From an uncultured Porphyromonadaceae bacterium (GTDB taxonomy: Bacteria > Bacteroidota > Bacteroidia > Bacteroidales > Muribaculaceae), in assembly GCA_900550025.1 (NCBI GenBank), contig URQP01000032.1, positions 1 through 21,962 on the forward strand: DNA of 21,962 bases. The letters run 5' to 3'. The translations under genes and the position numbers were made by a program. Shown piece after piece: positions 17,701 through 21,962 of the stretch (positions within the stretch are counted from its first letter, which is position 1; the number at the start of each line of letters is the position of its first letter). Below the pieces are notes generated by a model. It was not told where the DNA came from. It did no database searches and saw only the letters and a list, made by a program, of their open reading frames with translations.

Positions 17701-20282
17701 TCGACAGTTGTCCATAGCAATGTCGGGTAGGGTGGTTCGATGTCGCCTGTGCGATAGATGATGATTTCGCGCTCTGTCTGCCTGTCATCTTCTCCGGGTA
17801 TCGACATCCTTAAGATGTATTTGCCTGATTTGACGGTCGAAAAATCGAATACCGGGTTGCCGGAATTGACAGTTCCTTCAGTAATGGTCTTGCCGTTTTC
17901 GTCGGTAAGCCTGTAGTGGCAGTCAACGGAGAGTTTCTCGTTGTTGTAGTCGGTTACGGTGAAATTAATCCGTGTCGTGCCGGACGCTTCCGCTAAAATG
18001 GCGTTTTCGATTTCTTGATTGTCGCCGAATTGCAGTATCCGGGCATTACCGATTTTGATTATTGTCTCAAAAGGCTGCGTCTCGCCGTTTTCCGATGTGG
18101 CGTTAATCGACAGGCGGAACATTCCGCGCTTTTTGTCGGGATTTCCGAAAATGTCCTCAGGTATGCTTATAGTCCAGTATCCGTTGCTGTCGGTGGTGAC
18201 AGTGCCTTCCACGTTGCCGTTGTCTTCTGTGTTAGTCCACCAATAAGCATATTCCGGTGCTATGGAATAGTCAATTTTAACGTTTGCCAGCGGGAATTGC
18301 GAGAATGTAAGGACGCGGCCTTTTGCTATTAGTGAATCGGTATTGGAGAATTCAGATTGCTTTTCATCCAATTCCACATAGAATGTAGGCGCTTTGTATT
18401 CGCTTACCATAAACGTACTGGAGTCGATGGTGCGCCCGTTGGCGGCTTCTTTGATGCTTATGGTAAATCTGCCGGTCAATCCTCCCGTAGGAAGTGTCAC
18501 GAGCGAATCCACACGCCCGAAAGCGTCGGTCAGCAGGTCAATCGAAGCTATTTCCTTGCGGTTCGCGTCGCTTACTACGGCTTTTACCGTCAGGTTGGCT
18601 ATCGGTTTGCTTGCCTTGCCTGTATTATAAACGATGGCAGCGAAGCGCATTGTGTCGCCCGGACGGTAAACGCCCAAGTCTGTCACAATTTTCGCGGCTT
18701 TCCGGCTGTTGTCGCGCGGTGTGTTGTCGCGGCTGTAGAAATGCTCGTCGGTTGAACGGTCGTTGCCGTAGGTGGCATATACGTTGAGATTCTTTTTACT
18801 GTTGGAAATCACGGCATATCCGTAGCGGTTTGTCCTTTGTGCCGAACCGTCGGTAAAGTGTAGCCGCGCTTTCTCTATCGGGTTGCCATATACGGAGTTG
18901 ACGGCATAAATGCGGTTTTCGTTGTTGATGGTGGTCATAATCAGAGTGAGGTCGGTCACCCGCATTATGTCGCTGTAAATGTTTTTCGACGTAACTGTCT
19001 TGCCGGTCTTGCTGTCTTTGAATTCCGGTATCATCACGTATCTGCCATAGCCGAGCGGCGGGCATTTCACCACGGTCGTAGTGTCATTGTTGCCTTCGAT
19101 GTAGTTCACTTTATAGTCCGCGCTGCGCACGAGCTTGAATTTGGGCAGCAGCTTGATTATGTTGCCTGTCAGATTGATTGATTCAGGAATTTTGTATGTC
19201 TTGATAGTGATGCCGGAAACATTCCTTGATTTTACGGAGACTTCAATAGAGTCCGTGGATGTGAAGCATTCCCCATATTGCAACATTACGGTTTGCTGCT
19301 CATATCGGCTTATTATGTTTTTCAGTTCGCCGATACGGTCGTATTTCCCATAGCGGGCTACGCATAGTTTCGCTTCTTCGTAGTCGGCCTTGTTGAATCT
19401 GTAGTCAGCTTTCCGGGCAAGTATCTCTACGGAGTACGGGCTGTCTGCGAACTGGCTGTACAGGCTGTCCAAGCATGATGCGTATTTTTCTTTGCGCTTG
19501 CTGTAGTCGCCGGTGATGCGGTTGAATGTGTTGGCGAGGCGGTGCAGCTCGGCGTAGATGAAAGCCGGTGTGTCGTTTTTATTGGTTTCGAGCAACGCGC
19601 GGTATGTTCGGTCGATGAATGCCGCCGTGCGGTCGTCGTATTTTGCACGTGAATCGAGAAACGTTTTGCTGCCTGCCATTGCGCGTAATGGCATCGGAGG
19701 AACGGCAGAGATGCTTTCCACGTTGTCGAGAGCGTGGTATGCGAGCATGTCGAACAATGTCGGGACAGCTTCATTACCGGCTTTAGGCAGCGTTATGATG
19801 CGTTTGTATTTGTCCACAGGAGTTGCTGACAGCATTTCTTTTGCCGCAAGCGACGAGTCGGATAGCTCGATTATCTTGTCGACGAAGTTGCCGCGGCTCC
19901 ATTCCGTCACATCGGCCGGAACGGTGTCGGCGAGTTCGTCGCGCGTGGCGAACACCCTACGGTTATTGTTGTAGAGTGCGAGATACATATCGGCTTCGAG
20001 CGAGTAGAGCAGCGACTTGGCGACGCGGTCGGGCGACGCTTTCGCCGTGCTGTCGACCATTGTAATGGCTTCCGGCATGAAGTCGCCGGATATGTGGGTT
20101 TTGGCGATGGATATTTTCACTATCGCGTCAATCATATCTTGGCTGTCGCCGGCATGTTGTGCTTTTGAAAGTTGCCCGGTTGCTTCCGTGATTACCGTTT
20201 CAGGGAAACTGAAGTCGGGTGCTTTTGCTGCCGATACGAGGCTTGCCGCTGCAAAGCAGCACAGTAGGAATGAATTTTTCAT
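14721..20282 (-). CDS. Alpha-2-macroglobulin-like secreted protein lacking the thioester motif
   Basis: A 1853-residue envelope protein of the bacterial alpha-2-macroglobulin family, thought to trap attacking proteases in the periplasm. A signal peptide (about 1-20, ending LVSA-AKA) has no lipobox, unlike lipoprotein members such as E. coli YfaS. Residues about 25-340 are helical and repeat-like. Macroglobulin domains follow, including MG2-like GVYRPGDTMRFAAIV near 536; a Ser/Tyr/Asn-rich bait-like stretch lies near 1020-1115. Next come the A2M domain (FFMPALVSDNDG, PDRNTQWQF, VQPNLPRFVRTGD, about 1120-1190), a helical thioester-domain fold (LQNADGGFTWIKG near 1425) and a receptor-binding-like end. 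Where CxEQ should be, after ALPSIM, the sequence reads SESQT (1330-1334), so no thioester can form. ATG 20282 is chosen because the longer frame from 20354 runs through a hairpin and lacks a signal peptide at its start. No pbpC neighbour is present. Confidence 0.92.
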   Translation of the reverse strand: MKNSFLLCCFAAASLVSAAKAPDFSFPETVITEATGQLSKAQHAGDSQDMIDAIVKISIAKTHISGDFMPEAITMVDSTAKASPDRVAKSLLYSLEADMYLALYNNNRRVFATRDELADTVPADVTEWSRGNFVDKIIELSDSSLAAKEMLSATPVDKYKRIITLPKAGNEAVPTLFDMLAYHALDNVESISAVPPMPLRAMAGSKTFLDSRAKYDDRTAAFIDRTYRALLETNKNDTPAFIYAELHRLANTFNRITGDYSKRKEKYASCLDSLYSQFADSPYSVEILARKADYRFNKADYEEAKLCVARYGKYDRIGELKNIISRYEQQTVMLQYGECFTSTDSIEVSVKSRNVSGITIKTYKIPESINLTGNIIKLLPKFKLVRSADYKVNYIEGNNDTTTVVKCPPLGYGRYVMIPEFKDSKTGKTVTSKNIYSDIMRVTDLTLIMTTINNENRIYAVNSVYGNPIEKARLHFTDGSAQRTNRYGYAVISNSKKNLNVYATYGNDRSTDEHFYSRDNTPRDNSRKAAKIVTDLGVYRPGDTMRFAAIVYNTGKASKPIANLTVKAVVSDANRKEIASIDLLTDAFGRVDSLVTLPTGGLTGRFTISIKEAANGRTIDSSTFMVSEYKAPTFYVELDEKQSEFSNTDSLIAKGRVLTFSQFPLANVKIDYSIAPEYAYWWTNTEDNGNVEGTVTTDSNGYWTISIPEDIFGNPDKKRGMFRLSINATSENGETQPFETIIKIGNARILQFGDNQEIENAILAEASGTTRINFTVTDYNNEKLSVDCHYRLTDENGKTITEGTVNSGNPVFDFSTVKSGKYILRMSIPGEDDRQTEREIIIYRTGDIEPPYPTLLWTTVEEVKCDTEGNFSFTLGSSNDTFVYSIVSNSDGEIINEGWRPFMKGIRVFEGKALIPKDGEAKIELLAIRNHKVYNKVISLIPAVPADTMRIVTETFRDNITPGSRETWKLRLSGNNGQKYVGAMIADMYDAALNKIQDNTYNSYIIRSFSHDPFSYQQPYYYNSSTSASTTYKALSVPSFTMPYLNMYGQSFYNTVFAQAEVMRTKSLNSAFGSAPTYNSTKQDAVSDSGAMLEESLVVSTTAQTEEATSDKNSYRDPDVKNAFFMPALVSDNDGVVTIEFTVPDRNTQWQFTAIAYTADMKADAVNRLITANKPLMVQPNLPRFVRTGDKVELKATVMNNSGNPSDATVTVEIFDPATGKISSTYNYDCNLAANGSETVSTTLDAKGFKGEIGYRIKAANEEYSDGEQSLITILPATTEVVEAVPFFLTENQKETKIDVPKFGTSGTITVEYCDNPVWYVVTALPSIMSESQTASALVNNYYVTAIGSAIVNGDRQVSEAIKQWNAANIQKSNLQKNSELKTVGHEDSPWLRAAESETEMMDKLIELTDSATIQYRLQKSLTSLRDLQNADGGFTWIKGNESSEFTTWNVLSRFGYLKEAGYLDAFDPLLNDIVEHATEYADSMMIANIQKAEKPETVYPRYSEYIFIRSMLVGNNMPNELIMAARDSIVDRTKKHCGKFTIEDKAEAAMLLANYGEKAEAAKIVESLRQYARKSTAGYYWDVDNCDKVKLAATALKAFYKVNPADPDIDNIRRWILLSKETLNWGATPAACDAVNAVLATGSDWKNSDRRKPEIKFGKEKISTGDADAYFGYVKQTVTDGKGKNLTVKRHSDNPAWGAVYYRYEAPMATVEKASSPDIRIEKTFYRYGKDGKLESIPVTNFKIGDRLQVRIVIKTARDLDYVALTDDRAAIFEPVDQLPVYEYAEGTRYLRETRDSATNIFFNRLTKGTRVIAYDVFVNNAGTCSSGIATLQCQYAPQQVAHTAGTTVTAQ

Positions 20283-20293
20283 AAGTCGATGGA

Positions 20294-20345
20294 TATTAAA
20301 AAGACACCCTGACATTGCCGTTGCTGCGGTATGCCGGGTGTCTTT
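20294..20345 (-). terminator. Terminator or attenuator hairpin before the macroglobulin gene
   Basis: AAAGACACCC (20300-20309) and GGGTGTCTTT (20336-20345) form a perfect 10-bp stem around a 26-base inner segment that can itself partly pair. Read on the - strand, it ends in TTTTTAATA, like an intrinsic terminator. It closes the sigma operon but lies only 12 bases before the macroglobulin ATG, leaving almost no room for a separate promoter. Confidence 0.7.
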
Positions 20346-20393
20346 ATAGCGCAAAAAATGTTTTATTATATTAGTCTTATTATTGAAAATGCG

Positions 20394-20858
20394 TTATTCT
20401 CTTCCGGCTCTTTTGTGGTGGTTCAATATGCTTTGAGTGAACTTGTTTTCAGCCCTCTTGAGCAGGAACAATTGCTTTTTTGACAGGATTTTCCCGAATT
20501 TTGCGAAGTACTCCATTTCGATTTCGCCTTCTTCCTGCCTGACCTTGGCCATTGCCGTGGCCGCGGCCTCATATTCGGTGTCGCTTACCGGCGTGGTGGA
20601 TGCCGAGATTTTTCTTTCCAGATCGCGCGCTTCCTTGTTGATTGTGAAAATGGCTTTTTCCATAGCTTCATATTCAGGGAAGAACGCTTCCTGTTGCTCT
20701 GCGGTAAGCTCCATTTCCTTGGTGAAGAATTCGTATTTATAGTTGCGCACCTCTTTCATCCATTGTATGCGCTGCGCCTTGTCGGAGCCTTTTCCGAAAG
20801 CTGCGGCGGGGAGGATTAATGTTAAAAGCAGGGCGGTTAATGTTATCTTTTTATACAT
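20394..20858 (-). CDS. Periplasmic Spy/CpxP-like (LTxxQ motif) protein
   Basis: A 154-residue protein with a Sec signal peptide (about 1-22, LLLTLILPAAAFG) and an all-helical, highly charged mature part. It has an LTAEQ motif at 51-55 and a second LSKKQ at 125-129, the paired LTxxQ-type signatures of the Spy/CpxP/ZraP group, small periplasmic proteins that bind unfolded protein or metal and often report envelope stress. Family assignment rests on these motifs and on the helical pattern, so it is probable, not proven. It begins 12 bases after the anti-sigma-like gene and so belongs to the same - strand operon, where it may act as sensor or as a product of the response. Confidence 0.75.
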   Translation of the reverse strand: MYKKITLTALLLTLILPAAAFGKGSDKAQRIQWMKEVRNYKYEFFTKEMELTAEQQEAFFPEYEAMEKAIFTINKEARDLERKISASTTPVSDTEYEAAATAMAKVRQEEGEIEMEYFAKFGKILSKKQLFLLKRAENKFTQSILNHHKRAGRE

Positions 20859-20870
20859 AATCAGTTGTCT

Positions 20871-21272
20871 TTAGTTGATACTGTCGATGTCGAAAATGCT
20901 TGCGTCGACCCCTTCATTGTACATTTCGTCCAAAAGGTCGTAGTAGGATATTTCTCCAAGCATCATATAATCGTCTACGAATTTCTCGTCGTTCATCGCG
21001 TCGGCTATCTCAGGGTTGTAGCCGAGGTTGCGGCTTGCCGCATTTTTCATATCGGCGAAAATCTGCATCATGCACCATATCCCGCCGAACATGGCCGCCA
21101 TATATACCCATGGGCGTATGCGCATCCACTTCGTGGGCTTCGGCTCTTTCTTGAAAGTCTTTTCCGGCAGCGATTCCGTCATTTTCTTCGTGAAATCGGC
21201 GAAATAGCCTTCAGGAACCCTGAATCCCGGGTCTTTGCCTATCTTGTCGAATATGTCCTGTTCTTGTTTCAT
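20871..21272 (-). CDS. Single-pass membrane protein, probable anti-sigma factor
   Basis: A 133-residue protein with a cytoplasmic N-terminal part (1-52, including KIGKDPGFRVPEGYFADFT and a run of Lys/Pro before the membrane), one membrane helix at about 55-74 (VYMAAMFGGIWCMMQIFADM), and an acidic C-terminal part that would face the periplasm. It lacks the zinc-binding HxxxCxxC motif of classic anti-sigma factors. Its place directly downstream of an ECF sigma gene, its topology and the GFxVPEGYFxDF segment, which I know from similar Bacteroidota gene pairs, support an anti-sigma role; this is inference. It starts 40 bases after the sigma stop and is followed by the Spy-like gene after 12 bases. 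Confidence 0.72.
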   Translation of the reverse strand: MKQEQDIFDKIGKDPGFRVPEGYFADFTKKMTESLPEKTFKKEPKPTKWMRIRPWVYMAAMFGGIWCMMQIFADMKNAASRNLGYNPEIADAMNDEKFVDDYMMLGEISYYDLLDEMYNEGVDASIFDIDSIN

Positions 21273-21312
21273 AGCATTTGTTTGACTTTATTTGGCGGTA
21301 ATGGTTTAATGG

Positions 21313-21855
21313 TCATGAAAAATATTTTTCAATTTTTTTCACCGCGTGGTGGAACGACGCTTTCAACCCCCCCACCGATGTGCCGAGAATCTCGGAGATG
21401 TCCTCGTATTTCATATCGTCGAAATAGCGCATATTGAAAATAAGACGTTGTTTTTCCGGCAGTTGGGCAATTGCTTTCTGCAATTCTTTTTTTAGGTCGT
21501 CGCCGTCGAACCATTCGTCGCTTTCCAGCTTGTCGGCGAGGAACGTGTCGCCGTCGTCAATCGACACGTTGAGCCGTTGCCGTTCCTTGTTCAAGAAAGT
21601 GATTGATTCGTTGATGGCTATCTTGTAGAGCCACGTGGAAAGGCGCGCCTCGCCTCGGAAATTCTCGATGCTTGCCCACGCTTTCATAAACGTGTTTTGC
21701 AGCAGGTCGTTGGCATCGTCGTGGCTGACTACCATCTTGCGGATATGCCAGTAGAGAGGCTCGCTGTAGATGGCTATGACGTCGCCGAACGCTTTGCGGC
21801 ACTGCCGCGGGTCGCGCAGGCGTTCCACCAGTTGGTCTTCCTCTTCTTTTAGCAT
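21313..21855 (-). CDS. ECF-type RNA polymerase sigma factor
   Basis: A 180-residue sigma-70 family factor of the extracytoplasmic-function type. Region 2 lies at about 24-92, with DDANDLLQNTFMKAWASIENFRG and the -10-binding part ARLSTWLYKIAINESITFLNKER. An acidic linker (97-121) leads to region 4 at about 125-178, with LPEKQRLIFNMRYFDDMKYEDISEILGTSVGGLKASFHHAVKKI, the helix-turn-helix that reads the -35. No region 1 or 3 is present, as expected for ECF factors. It heads a - strand operon with a probable anti-sigma protein and a Spy-like protein. The natural targets are unknown; the macroglobulin gene downstream is a candidate. Start ATG 21855 gives MLKEEEDQLVERL, and no better start is nearby. 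Confidence 0.95.
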   Translation of the reverse strand: MLKEEEDQLVERLRDPRQCRKAFGDVIAIYSEPLYWHIRKMVVSHDDANDLLQNTFMKAWASIENFRGEARLSTWLYKIAINESITFLNKERQRLNVSIDDGDTFLADKLESDEWFDGDDLKKELQKAIAQLPEKQRLIFNMRYFDDMKYEDISEILGTSVGGLKASFHHAVKKIEKYFS

Positions 21856-21885
21856 ATTTTGTGGCGTGAAAAATATTTGTTGGTG

Positions 21886-21893
21886 TAAAGTTA
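21886..21893 (-). promoter_or_regulatory. Possible -7 element for the sigma operon
   Basis: The - strand reads TAACTTTA, one base off TAnnTTTG, about 31 bases before the sigma ATG. A TTTTGG lies upstream, but 24 bases away, longer than usual. It may instead be part of a promoter read by the operon's own sigma factor. Weak. Confidence 0.3.
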
Positions 21894-21962
21894 GCTTAAA
21901 CTTTTGGAATAGACAGCCAAAATAAATATAAATAGCCTTTTTTAACCACTTTGAACAAGAAA

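Noticed and set aside
20283..20354. 24-residue N-terminal extension of the macroglobulin
   Set aside because: It would be coded through a perfect terminator hairpin and would bury the signal peptide that starts at ATG 20282.

Overview
This window reads as chromosomal, housekeeping-rich DNA from a member of the Bacteroidota, most likely the Bacteroidales (a Muribaculaceae-like genome would fit, but I cannot prove the family from sequence alone). The reasons are the purH-mreBCD-mrdA order, promoters with the Bacteroidota -7 element TAnnTTTG, A-rich leaders with little Shine-Dalgarno sequence, an ECF sigma/single-TM anti-sigma pair of Bacteroidetes type, and an ABC-F protein whose second ATPase domain has a degenerate Walker A. 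There are no tRNA or rRNA genes, insertion sequences, integrases or CRISPR arrays.

Layout. Bases 1-7993 are all on the + strand: the 3' end of an ABC-F ATPase gene, a Dabb-domain protein, purH (purine synthesis, carrying a one-base frameshift here), the rod-shape/elongasome cluster mreB-mreC-mreD-mrdA, a Nudix hydrolase where rodA is often found, and the DNA-packing protein HU. Bases 7994-8431 hold no gene but a chain of hairpins ending in a strong bidirectional terminator. Bases 8432-13595 are on the - strand. One unit is ndk followed by an M23 (LytM-type) peptidase with a LysM domain. The other is acyl-ACP thioesterase, ispD and recG, tightly packed. cysK (13710-14648, +) then meets a very large - strand gene head-on across a long bidirectional terminator.

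Bases 14721-21855 (- strand) form the most distinctive block. An ECF sigma factor, a predicted membrane anti-sigma protein and a Spy/CpxP-like periplasmic protein are followed by an 1853-residue alpha-2-macroglobulin-like protein. Its thioester motif is replaced, and it has a Sec signal peptide but no lipobox. A terminator-like hairpin separates the last two genes.

How the genes work together: MreBCD, PBP2 and the M23/LysM peptidase act on the cell wall; the thioesterase and IspD act in lipid and isoprenoid supply; the sigma block looks like an envelope-stress module. The rest is nucleotide, sulfur-amino-acid and DNA-repair metabolism. No wholly new system is evident. The points most worth a second look are the purH break with a fortuitous internal start, the thioester-less macroglobulin behind a sigma operon, and the structured gap at 7994-8431.
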